Translations under genes and position numbers: made by a program
Origin: Pachypanchax playfairii
Lineage: Eukaryota; Chordata; Actinopteri; Cyprinodontiformes; Aplocheilidae
Assembly (NCBI GenBank): GCA_006937955.1
Contig: SSNP01000093.1
Coordinates: forward strand, 1,393,768 to 1,457,767
Direction: 5' to 3'
DNA length: 64,000 nucleotides
Part shown: positions 22,835 to 35,900 of the stretch, piece by piece
Numbering within the stretch: the first letter of the stretch is position 1
Layout: each line of letters opens with the position of its first letter
Notes under the pieces: generated by a model
The model's input: the letters and a program-made list of their open reading frames with translations, nothing else
Databases searched by the model: none
Told to the model about the DNA's origin: nothing

Positions 22835-25800
22835 CTGGAGGAAGAACAGAAGAAGTGGTTCAGAGCAGCGAAGTGGTGGAGGACAACAAGACGGTGGCTC
22901 AGTGTGTGAACAGCTGAGGTCACTTCTGAGGATAAAACATCGGGTTACTACAGCTAAACACCTTCCACAGCGTTCAACTGGGGGGGGGGATACCTGGCAG
23001 TTCTAACACAACATGTATCAAACCAATAAGCAGGAAGATGAGGTTAAACATGCTGATCATGAAGTACTGGCATCAAAGTTCTAGAACAGAACCAGTTCTA
23101 CCAGGTTAAAATAGCTGGACTTTGATCTGTGCTCACCTTTCTGGGAGTCCTCTGACAGCATTAAGAAAACAGGATAAAAAAAGATGAATAAATAATGAAT
23201 GTTAACAGTTTCAGTTCCATCCAGAACAACATGGGTCCTTCTATCATATTTTTTTGTTTTAAATCTGTTAATATTCAGAGTGTGATCGGTTCTCAGTAAG
23301 AACAGGGGCGCTGCAGAACCTGGATTTACTTCAAGGAACAATGAAAACACGTTCCGCTGTACAACTGGAGTTCTCACCTGTTCCCAGAGGGTTTCCGCCA
23401 CCTTGTCAATAACTCCTCCAACTTCACGGAACTCCCCAGAGTATTTGACATAAGCCCAGATGCAGAGCGCCGTTAGAGCCACGCCCATCACCAGGTTGCA
23501 CAGCATGGCCACGGAGCTGATGCCCACGAAGCCGGTAACCAACGACACCACGTACATGACGAACATGACGGCGAACAGCGTCGCGGGCGTTCGTGCTGCG
23601 TAGAATATGTTCTTGCCATCATTGTGCTTGCTGAAGTTCGCGTAGGCCTCATCAAGCTCCGCCTCCAGCTGCTCCTGGTAGCGCCTGCAGAAGTCCTCGC
23701 CTCCCATCTTCTTCACGGAGCAGAAATGCCGCACTGATGACTGCCGCAGCTCTGAGTGACGGCGCTCCAGTTCCGCAGGAGAAATGTAAGGTTTGTCTCC
23801 GCCGCAGATCTGAAACCAGGTACAGACACGTCAACGAGGACGGGAGGACACTACACCTGGAGCTGGGGTGAGAGATGCTCATTACCTGCTCCATGTCCTT
23901 ATTGTACAAGTCTTTGGCTCCTGCTACAGCTGCAAGGTTGTTTGCTTCTGCTGTTGCCTTGGTGACAAATCAAACATTAACATTTTTAAAATGATGTAAA
24001 TGACTGAAGCAACAAAAGAATCTGAACAAATGAAACACGTTCTGCAGTGACTGACAGATGTCAGACAAACTACCATGATGCTGGTGAAAAAATCAAAACT
24101 AAAGCGTAAGATGAGAGCAGCAAACCACAGGAAGTTACCTGAAAGATTCATACAAACATGATGGAGTGGAGATCCAGATCTTTTCATAAACTCTTCAACC
24201 ATCACTGCTCAACACACTCACGTGGTCTGTGGAACCTTGTTACGACTGATCGTAATGACCAGCTGTACGGTGGGTTTTTTGACGTGTAATTTTAGTGTGC
24301 AGGTGCCCGCCCACAATTGGCCATCCCTGGATGCTGGCGTCTGCTGATTGGCTCCTGGTCAAGAGGTGACAGGTGTATATGGAGGCTGCCGCAGATATCG
24401 GACGGGTCCAACCCCCCGGCTCACACCAACCAGCCACACCCTTATCTGTGCAGCTTGTGAGACCTTGGAATAGTTTAAAAGTAAAACCAAGGAGTTTTTG
24501 TAGGAGTGAACTGCCTTTTGTTTTGACCCAGTTTTCTCCTGCGTTTCTTTAATTAGGGAGGTAAGTAATTATCATTGTATTTGTTTTCAGCAGGTAAGAT
24601 TAATTTATCCCCAGATAGTTCTTTTTGTTTGTTGTTTTAGGGCTTCGTTCACCCTGAAGTTTATCCAACTCCTTTTTCGTCAAGTATAATTAAAAATAAG
24701 TCTTTTAGTTTGAACTGTAAATAAATTCTTTCTTTTTGAAAAAGTGAAAACTCATGTGTGGTTGCTTGAGGTCAGCTGAGGATGGATCCCACTCCCTCAT
24801 GTTTATGGTCTGGCCTCGTCTAGACGGGTTGTAACAAACCTGGTAAAGTGTGAGGTGCTGCCCGACTGCCAGCTGAGTAACACCAACTCTAACAGAAACC
24901 AACATGAGGTCACAGCTCCATCACCACCACCCCTCGGTACTTCTTCTACACGTGTGGTGACAGCAGCTGATCCAGTTTACTGAAAGCTTTCTGCTCACAG
25001 CAGGAGAAACATTGAACCTCCCCAACAGAAAGTAGAGAGACAACGAGACAGGAAGTCCGAGCAGGTTGAAAACTTTCAGTTTTTACTGAAACTCAACTCT
25101 ACTAACGGCACACGATGGGTCGGTAGATAAACAAGTCCTGCACGGTCCAGCAGCAGGAACCCAACATGTGACCTCATCACACTTCACATTCCACACCATC
25201 CAATCAAACAGAGTCACAGCTGACAGGTTCCTGTCCACACAAACGTTATCACACACAGGCCTGAGGCTGGTGTGGACAACATGGACAAACATGAACCCAG
25301 TCTAACACCTGTCCTGTTGTCTCTCCCTCCAGGTTCAGGAAAGATCTGTAGGAACTATCTGGAGTAAGATTTGGTTTTCCTTTGCAGGACGACTTGGTAG
25401 TCTCCATAACATCTAGAGAACTTCATGTGGGTCCACCTGATGGATGGACTGAGCTACTTGATGAAGAGCAGCTCTGAGTTTTTTGGGAACTCAAACCGCT
25501 CAGTTAGATGTGAGTGAACTGAACCGACCTGCAGCATTGACTTGGGGTGAGGAAGTTCTTCTCCTTGGTAGATCTTCATATAGGCCTGAAAACATTAGAA
25601 ATCTCAGTAAGATGAAGTTAGTGTTGGTTGTACATCTAAATACTGAATAAAGTTAATAAGAGGAAAAAACCCTGAACATTTTAATTCCTCTTCAGTTTTC
25701 TGCTCCTGATTCATTTACTATGTTTTGAGGTTTTTTTTTTCCCACCGGACTGATATCAAGTTTTCAAGTTGCAGTCATGCAGCAGTTTAAAAACTGTCAT

Positions 25801-26867
25801 TATTACAACTAAAGCCTAAACATAAACTCACTTTGAAGTAGTGCACCAAGTCTCTGCAGGTGATTTTTCCTCCTCCGATCTCCTTTTCCACCAGGTTTTC
25901 AGGAGAAAGCAGGATTGGGACGAGGTTCACCAGCTCCTTCTTAAACTCCTCATCAATATCTGACAAAATAATAGTCAACGGGTCAGAAATACCAAAGTGG
26001 AAGTTTGTTTTCTTCAGAAAATCCTTCTGTTAAGGTGTCAGAAACACTGCCAGCAGAGGAGAGAACAACACCATCAATTCTAGAGCAAAAAGACAAAAAA
26101 ATAATAACCAGAACTAACCGATAACTAACCAGCAGAGCGACAACCATGTTTAAACTGTTAAAGGCGCACTGCCATAAAAAAAACAAAAAACGTTTTTCTG
26201 AGCTTAATGTTGACTATTTTAGGTCCACAGATGTTCTTGGTTTCATACTGGGTGTGAAAACTGCACAACAACTTCTCTTTGTTTTTTTTCTACTCAAACG
26301 AGGAGGGTGCAGGAATCAGCCAAGTTCGAAAACCCAATCATTGTGATGTCACAGTCATTTTATTCATTAGTATTCATCAGCTCACACAGTTGAGACACGC
26401 ATGCACAGTTAGCTCAGCTGTTCAGTAGCAAACATAACGGACCATCCATGTTGTTGTGCGACTGCTCCAGCTGGACTTCTACAGTACACAATTCTGAAAA
26501 ATACAGATTTGCGAGACAAATGGCTTTAGTTTATTTTTGGAGAAACTCTCAGGATTTATAAAGATTTCAGACCCCAGTCAGCTAAGGCAGAAGGCCGCCC
26601 ATCCTGAGCCGGGTTCTGGTTCTGCTAGAGGTTTCTTCCTGTTAAAAGGGAGTCGTTCCTTTCCACTGTCGCCAATCGTGCTGCTCAGGATGGAGGATTG
26701 TGCTGAACTAACAATTCAGCCCAATCGGCTGGTTCCTTAGATAGAAAATGTTTTATTATTAATTGGTTGATTTTTCTGTGAAGTGCCTTTGAAATGACTT
26801 TGTCATGAACTGGCGCTTTATAAATAAATAAACATGAAACTTATAGTTAACTCGGCGGCCGGGTTGG

Positions 26868-26907
<40 letters not shown>

Positions 26908-29900
26908 CGCTGCCATTCTGCACAGATTCCTGATAAAATACCCTAGTCTTATCTGCAGGCACCTCCTCCCACTCGTAATCCCCGTCCAGAGGGGTGTAAA
27001 GGTTCCGTCTCTGCTGGTCCCGTTCGAAAATCTCCCGTAACTTGGCTTTATGCATAATAAATGGCGTGTACTTGTAGAGAGCGCTAGGGCGCCGCCCTCC
27101 CTATCAAAAACATGATGAATGAGAAATACTTTTTTTTAATTACATGTATTTAGAGTTAAAAACACTCATATGTATATTTATATACTGAGAATATTGTATG
27201 AAGGATTTCTGAAAGACAGAAATTGCTTTGTAAAACATGATTTTCTCCTGCTTCTTCACTTCTCATATCTCTAGTTCAGCTCTGGGGCGCTGGGAGAGAG
27301 CGCCCTCAGGAGGCGGGCTCTTAGATCGAATTAGCCAATAGCAGATCTGCATTGCCAAACGGAAGAACTTAATTTAGCCAATAAACGCTGAGAAAATAAC
27401 TCCACGAAGGGCGATTTTTGAAGCGCCCCAAACCACGTTAAGTACCGCGAGTATCTGCTATCAAACAGCCGGTAAATGAGAAAGGAAAGCAGTCCAGGCT
27501 TCACTCGGAGCTAGCTGGATGTAGCTATGCTAACTTGGATTTTGTTTAAAACAAGCGGCACTGATTCTGGACTGTTACAGGAGTGAGGAGGGATATGAAA
27601 CATCTGTCTGAAAATATAAAGAAGAGACACCAGGAGACACACAGATAACAGAAGTAAGAACAATGTTTTCTTTTTGTTTTCTGGTAGAATAAAACTGAAC
27701 AGAAGGGAAACTTGTTAAACTTGAATAACAGTTTTCCAGGTGTGTGACACCGTCCTGCTGCACATTGAGGAGTGTTTTGTCTTCACTCAGCATCTCGTCA
27801 GTGTGACCTGCTGCATGGAGAACTGTCTCTACAGCACAGTGGGACGTTTCCTGAGACACACTGGACACAACTGTGGAGGTTTATCCAGTACTGGACAGTT
27901 AAAATGATCAAACATATTTAATGTTTATATTATATTAAATATTACTTAAAATACAAAATTTAATGTTTATACACAGAATTTAACTGTCTGACTAGAGCAA
28001 TCTGCTCTAGTGATTTTTTATTTATTTTACATTTGAATAAAATCTTTGTTAAATATTTAACTGAAGTTGAAAATGTTTTTTTCTACAGGGTTTACATTAA
28101 CTCATCTTTACAAATGTTTTATTGACTGTCACTTAATTGGATTTATGCAGCCCCACCCAAAAAATATTTCACCAGCCGCCACTGCCTGGGACACACTGAC
28201 AGAGGCAAGGCTGCAAGACACCAGCGCTGCCGGACCGGCCCTAACCCTCCAACCACCACCAAAAAGGCAAAGTGGGTTAAGTGTCTTGCCCAAGGCCAGG
28301 CGATATTTTCTCTGGAGCAGGGATTCGAACCGGTGACCTTATGGTTACCGGACGACCCGCTCTACTGCCTAAGGTTTTATTAGGTATGTTACTCAGACAG
28401 TCGTAGCGCTGTTGCACATATGCAGCTACAGGAAGCCACAGATACAGGAAGCCTTCCTCTCTTAGGCTAACTGTTAGCCAATCTGAGTCCAGCAAATTAG
28501 CATAATGAATATTAATGAGTACAGGCCAGAATCAAGGTTAGTTTTCAAGCAGTCAGATTACTCTGAGCTTGAAAGTCTGGAAATTAGTTTTTCCTAACAT
28601 TTTTAGATGTCAAATATTTCAGATTACGAGTTAATACTTTAGAAATAACCACAAAGTCATGAAATTTGTGTGACAGGGCACCTTTAATCTAGTTTACAGC
28701 ATCCAAAAATATCTTGTACAGTTTCTTTAAATTAAAATCTATATTGTAAAGAGATTATTTGTGTCTGAACTAAGCTACAGTTATGTTTACCAGCGTATAA
28801 AGGGGGACTTGAACCTAAAACCTCATGATTACATACAGTTTGTGGCGTTTGAGCCGAGCAGTGTTTGGTTTTACCTCGGAGGCGGCCATCAAAGTGAGGG
28901 TTGGTGGCCACTCTAAGGCCAGGGTGTGGCAGCAGGAAGCAGCGGATGTTTGAGAAGCAGGAACGGATGTGTTTCCGGACATTCTGTAGCTCTTCGTGTT
29001 GGTTCTGTTTCACCTGAACACAAACACCCTCAACTTAAACCCTCAAAGAATGTTTAAAGAACATCAACATGGTTCAGCCTTAACACTCACTCATCATGTC
29101 AGACACCTTCCATCTCCATTCAGAATTTTAAAAAAAACTTTGAAATTCAGATTTTACTACCATCACTCAACCCGGCAGACTTTTTAACTCCGTGTGTACA
29201 ACAGCTGGAAGTCAAGGGATAAACTATGATGTTCTTCTTGTCCCCTATCAGGAACCATTTGAACATTATAACTCAGTTACATTAACCTCAAACATGTTGT
29301 AACATCCAGATGGAGCTGATATATTCAGTCAGTCCCAGTTCAACCTGAGGTTTACTTCAACAGTGTAATTTATTATATTATGACTCAGCTAAAGTCCTGA
29401 AGCAGTTCCTTCATGAACACCAGTTAAACAGGCCCCAGTTCCAGCACACACAACATCTGGCTGCAGATGTGATGAACACTTCTTCAGGAAGCAAAAATTA
29501 ATTCTCCAATTTCTGAACAATTAGACATGAGATCACGTCTAAGAAACGGGGTTTGATTAAACTGCTTTACAGTTACTTTCAGTCATGATTCTGGATCCGA
29601 ACAAAAACAGGCATGCTGGACAAATAATGATTATGGTTATTAAAGGTAACCTGGTTAAGACAGACAGAGTTTATTCTAACACAAGTTCACCTGCAGTCGT
29701 TTCTCCAAGAAGCTCTGTCCTCCTTCCAAACCATATGGATGTTCATACGGATAACTCCAGTCTCGAATCAGGAACACCAGAGTCTGAAAGCAGAGACCTG
29801 TTGAGTTCTGATCCAAGCTCACATTACCCCTGAACAAATTCAACTTCTTTCAAAAGCAAATGGACAATAAAAATAGAGGAGAATCCAACAGTCAAGCTTT

Positions 29901-32900
29901 AACTACCAGTCTTATTAGCTGGTTAGCATTTATTCAGACTAAAAACTGATACAGTTTAAATCTTGCAACAATTTTAGAAGAGATGAAGATCAAAAATTGA
30001 AAAATTAAACTTTTGTACACAGAAACAAAATAAAACAAGCCAAACACTGATCTAATCCTGAGATTCCTGGACAGTCTGTTTTAGGATTAGACGAGAACTT
30101 CAAAACAAAACGACAGAAGTTCAAACTGATTTACAGTGATTTGATGTTTGACCTGTGAATTCAGCTGTACTGTTTGAAAATGTAAATCAGCTGATAAACA
30201 AAACTGTACTCTTGTTTAGTGAACGACATGAATGGAATGAATGGAATAGAATCTTGGTGGGTTTTATTGGCTGCTTAACTAACCAGTTTATTCATGGTTT
30301 GTTAAAATCCCAAAACTTGTGCAGATTGTGCAATGTGGGACGACACTTTAGTTATGGATTGGTACTAAAACATAGGTGAATTCATGGTTTCATCATTTAC
30401 AGCAAGTCATCCAGGTCCTGAAGCAGCAAAGCAGCCCAGACTATGACACTTCCACCACCATGTCTGACTGCTGACATGATGATCTGTCTGACATGCAGGA
30501 TGTGTTCGATACCAGATCTAACTGGATGCACGCCTTCCAAACATTTCCACGATTGTCTCACCACAAAATTTGTGGTGGTTTTGGCCTTTGAACTGCCCCA
30601 TGGAGAGTGTTTTAGCCTCGACTGACACGACTTGAGAAAGTCTTCTGTTTTTTTTGTGACCTCTTGGATGAGGGAGGCTGGTTGCTCCGGTGAAGTTTCT
30701 CCATAGTTCTGTAATTTCTGCATTTGTCCACATGAGTCCTAAGGCACTGTAACTATGTCCAGACTGATGTACACCACTGACTTTATCCCTCATCTCATTA
30801 TATTTAAGGGCGGCAGTAGGGCGGTGGAGTGTCATCGGTTTGAATCCATACTCCATTCAGAAAGATTGCTTTGCCGTTGTGCCCTTGGGCAAGACACTTC
30901 ACTTACCCTGACTGCTTGCTAGTGGTCCCTGGCAGCCTCACCTCTGTCAGTGTCCCAGCTGTGGCTACAACATGTGTGTAGTTCATCAGTGAGTGAGTGA
31001 GTGAGTGAGTGAGTGAGTGAGTGAGTGAGTGAGTGAGTGAGTGAGTGAGTAAACTCTGATAAACCCTGAAGACAGAAACCTTTAACCAGTAAACAAAACT
31101 TCAGCTGTGTTTTGTGTTGTTTACCTACAGATTACATTTGTCCAGTATAAATCTCTTTCTACAGTTCAGAGTCAGGTACATTGTTGCTCTAAAAGGGTTT
31201 TTAATAACTTGTTAATAATGTTTTAAATAATTTTCCTGTTGAATCTGTTCATTTAACAAGTTTGTGCCTTCATAATATTAACTGGGATTTACAGGATTGT
31301 GCGTGTGTATGAAAGGGCAGACCTGAAAGGGTTTCTCGTAGACCTCCTCCATGGCAAGACGTCCATATTCTGTGAAGAGCTGAGGAGATAAAACAATCAC
31401 TGACTGAAAACCAGATCAATACCACAAACCAGAAAAGTAGAGGAACATATGAATGAATATCTTTAACAGTATGTGACTCAGAAAACACTCGAGTTGTAGA
31501 TTTATTACAGCATTAAAAAAACATCTGACAGCAAAACACCTTTGTATGGAATAAACTGAGGGTGAAGTTTAACCACCACACCTTCTGGGGCTTTTTGAAA
31601 CCCTTAGTCATGTGACTCAGACAGACCTCTGCAATCATCACTCCCACAAAGAGAATAAATGAAAACAAACAGTAGCGAATCCAAAGGACCCGGGTATCCT
31701 GTTGTTGGATAACATCCTCATCCTTTTACTTCCAGCTGCTTCTGATTCATGTAGCTGTCTGTTCAGTTTAAATTCAGAAGTTCATCCTGCTCCAAACACA
31801 AACATGGAACAGGGCGCTATTCACAGCTAGTAACTGATACTTTTGGGGGGGGGGTGTTGAACCAGAACCAACAGTTTTACCTATATTTCTCATTTTAAAT
31901 ACTAAATATCTAAATGGGGTTTGAGTATCTCGTGATGCGAGGGGCTATCTGAGGTATGAGCCCTGGTAGGTGGCGGAGCGCCAACATCCTGAACAGGCTA
32001 CAGGAAGCCACTTCCATGTGAGTTCACCCCCTGCAGGGAGGAAAGTCAGGTGCAGTTGGGTGCATCACTGGACCAGAGACCATGACTTGGGTCACTCAGG
32101 TAATGAGAAGCGCAGAGCATCACCTGATCACCATCTGGTGATGAGTTGGATCACTTGAAGGAGAAGATGCCAGACATACCTGGTAAACCCAGAAGAGTAG
32201 TCAGGGAATATTATCAGGTGGTGGAAGGAGGACTTTGAGGACTTGTGGAGCGACAGAACAGGGTGGTGGTCCCAAATTTCTTGTGTATTTGTTGGAATAC
32301 GCTCTCTAGACCCATAGTCAATAACCTGGATAAAATGGATGGATAAGTGTTGATAAAAATAAGTAGAGCTTCTAACCTGGAGGTGCTGGAGGTCATCTTC
32401 TTGGAGGTTTTGGGACAGATTAAACACCTAAAAGAAAAGAGTTCATCATGTTGACCATGAACATTTCTGTAAGTAAGGACTCAACTGAAGTTGTGTAATT
32501 ACATCAGTACAGCTGCATCACCAAAACTTTTTACATGTTACTCAAAAACAATCAGCAACATTAGCTGCTGTTCTTTCAACTAATCAGCATTTAACACACA
32601 AGTAGACTCACGTCAGACGTCTACACACTCTACAGATACAGAAACACACTGTGTGACTCTGCACGGAGATCAACACAGACTGGTGTGACAAACACCCTGA
32701 TAGACACCCAGAGGTTCCAGACCAGACGGATAACCTTTACATGCAAATATTAAACATCCAAAATCATTTGACAAGGTCCTCCGACTTCTACATTATTTTG
32801 ATAGAAAAAAAATAAACAAATGTATTGTGGGAGGAATTCTTTAAAAATGTAAAAAATAGGTTCATATTCTGTGATCTGAATTTCTCTGGCCCCAGTGGTG

Positions 32901-35900
32901 ATGGTATTCTTGTGGTAGTGAGTGAGATGTGTTTGTCGGTCACCTGGACAGAACTGGTCATGGTGCTCAGAGCAAACAGTGTGGCGCAGTCTTTGATGGT
33001 GGACTGGCTGTCGAACGCTCCCTGTGTGTCAATCAGTAAAACAGCAACCTAAAACAAAAATAAACACATTTAGAGGCCAAAAGATTTTACTTAACTAGCT
33101 CACTGTGGACAAATGCAACACTTTCTGTAAACGTTTGCACATTATTGGAACAGCCATGTTTATAAAGAATGGTAGATATGTGCTGTGAACCAACCTTGTT
33201 GCCATCTGGTTTCTCTACCACAAACACCTCGCTCCAGGCCAGGATACCTGTGGTCTCTCTCTCACAGCCCCCCCGCCAGGTGAAGCCAGTCAGAGGCTCC
33301 TCCTCACCACCAATCCATGAGTTAGGGGACTGAAAATTGGACAATATTAAAGAAAATACTATTAAATTAATGAAAATCTGAAATATTACAATAGAATTAC
33401 TAAGACCTGGATGAGTAAGAGCCAATGAAATAAACATGTTCTTCAACAGATTCAGTTTAGAGACAAACTCGACATCTTCCTCTCCTGCTCCAAACCAAGC
33501 AGACCCCTCACCCCCTCTCACCCCCCCTCACCCACAGGTTCCCTGTTACACCTCAACAAAACCTCTTTACAAAACCTTTGGAAATAAAAGTTCAAGTGTG
33601 ACATCCTCACACTAAGCTGAACAAAGGCAAACTAAAACTGCAACATTAAATACATAAAATATTAAATAAAAAGCATATGAAATCTCAAAATACCCATTCA
33701 GACACAGTCCAACTTCCTGCGAGTCGTTTAAACTGAATAATGTTTGTGCTGTAAAGCTCGTCTGAGCTGCAGAGGCCAGAAGAGGGCTGGATTTCCTCAT
33801 GTTTCAAAAGTCCAGTGCTGCTTTTTCTTTTGTTTTGTCAACACTGAACCAAATGTAGAACACCATTCCCAGTCAGAGTGTGTGAGCTGATGTCTGCAGG
33901 CTGCTTGAGGAGCAGCTAATTAAAAGTAGACAGAAATGAGACATTCAGTCATGCTCATGCAATGGCTGTCCTCGTTTAAACCGATCTGTTAACACACAAG
34001 CATTTTGTTGACCTACTCGATGTCTGGACGATTTTCAGACAACAGCCTCAGTCTTTTTACTAACTGCACTTTTTACAGCAGCATCCAAAGATTTGGGGAA
34101 AACCTAACTAGTGTGTGGGATCTGTTTGAGCTGCAGTTTTACTGTCAGCTTGTGTGTTTGAAGCACAGCTTACTCTAAGAACACAGAGTGAAACAAGCAG
34201 GTGTGCCTGGAGGCCCGGCCACAGAGCCAACATTGTGCTGGTCTAAAATCCTCTTTAGAACGTAAATGCTCCAGAATGTTCCTCCACACTTCACACAAAA
34301 CACGAGCAAAGGTAAATTCACAGGATGCAAACTCCTCCTTTTCTTCACAGAAGATCAGCAGTTACAACAGAAATGAACTGTGTGCTTCCTGTTCTCTGGT
34401 GTTAAGGTGCCAACACGCTGTTTTTGATGTCAGAGTACCTTTCTGTGCATGTAGCGCAGCATGAAATCCAGCAGGAAGGATTTGCCTTTACGGAAAGCTC
34501 CAGCCACTGAGACAACAACCACGTGGAGGTCCTGCACCTCCTCCTGCAGCAGCAGCCGTTCCAGAGCTGCCTCCTGCAGCGAGAAGGAGTGCTCCTCCTC
34601 ATCAGCCACCACGATCTGCACCGGCCGGGCTACAGCCACCTCTTCCTCTTCGTCCTGAAGGTCGTCATCTTCCTCTTCACGTCTCAGTCGGCATGTGTCC
34701 GATTTAAAGCCATGGCCGCCTGAGAGGAAACCATGTGGTTAAAAACATGATACGACAAGGTGGACAGCACAGGACAGAGTTCTGTCTGAAAAAAACTGCT
34801 CCACGGTTCATCAGAAAAATACAAATCTGTTGCATTTTTCAGTTTCTGCAGCAGAAAACACAGAATACACACACAGTGCCGAGTACATGGGCCTCCATGT
34901 CACTTTCACTTTATCTGTCCAGAACAACAAAGATGACAAACCCACCTTTACAAAACTCGTAATCCAACGTGAGTGCAAAGACAACAGAGAAAAACAACCA
35001 AATACAGCAGAGAACGCTGGGACACACACACTCGACAGCTACGGGCTGTGTAGGGAACTAATGTTCCAAGAAACAGATTCTGTTTTCAGTGAGTCACACC
35101 ATCTATCTCTTTTTCCCAGGAAATTTGTATCTTAACAGCCTTATTGATCAGGAAGAGGATGAGGAGAGGATGAAGCTCATTAGTACCAATAAATAGAGAG
35201 ATTTCCTGGACTGATGGTGCCTTAGTGCGTGTGAATTTGTTCCACATGTTCAGCTTTCTCCAGCAGCTTTTATTAGATACATTGTTTTTATATTAGTTGT
35301 GGCCAGATCACTGTTAGTAGTTTTTGTAAAGTTTTTATAAATACAATCAGCCAATAAATATAACAGATTTAGCTCCTCACCTATAAATTGTATAATCGGA
35401 AAGAAATGGACAGAAATTTGGATCAAAGTCAAGAATATGAAGTGATTTTAGAAACGTCAATCCCCAAAACCCATCTGAAGCCCCTCCCTTCTTATGTCTC
35501 ACAAAGATTAAAGTATGGATGCTCTCTGTTGGTCAGAGCTTTGTGGGGGGGGGTTGACAGTGGAAGGGGAAACATTCCTCTTACAGCTCAAGGTTTACAG
35601 TAAATACAGCCAGTGTTACCAGAGTCTGTAACTCCCAGAGCTTGTTCAGCTCCACTGCTACTACACGCCTTCCGCTTGCCACAAGCACGAGTCTGTTTCC
35701 ACCTTATTGTGGTTTCCAACCCTCCAAGCCTTAAAATAAGGAAAATAAATGTGACTGACATCAGTGCATCATCCTTAGAAACAAGACAGACAGAACCTGA
35801 AGGAGGATTTACAAACTGTTCAGCTCTGAAAGTCTCACCAAGTCAGAGTGTGTGTGTGTGTGTGTGGGAGGAGGAGGGGGGGGGATTGAACACTTAGCTG

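Larger units (their letters stand above)
22835..25528 (-). other. atl2 introns between exons 10 and 13: contents
   Basis: Outside exons 11-12 and the solo LTR there is nothing I can support. 22835-23377 was checked for an alternative C-terminal exon; the frame running past exon 12 there has no homology. Confidence 0.5.
26852..28184. mobile_element. hAT-like TIR element, copy 1 (about 1.3 kb)
   Basis: Left end GGCGGCCGGGTTGG, right end ACCAGCCGCCACTG. From about 27075 onward it is closely similar to 50575-51685 (GCGCTAGGGCGCCG, CACCGTCCTGCTGCACATTG, CATCTCGTCAGTGTGACC). It has about 200 extra bp at its left, including a 38-base G run. Confidence 0.7.

Noticed and set aside
22835..23377. Alternative C-terminal atl2 exon in the last intron
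   Set aside because: The frame running on after WEQ has no similarity to known atlastin tails and reads through the donor.
26834..27040. Polyproline / polyglycine proteins around the G run
   Set aside because: They are translations of a poly-G homopolymer and not evidence of a gene.
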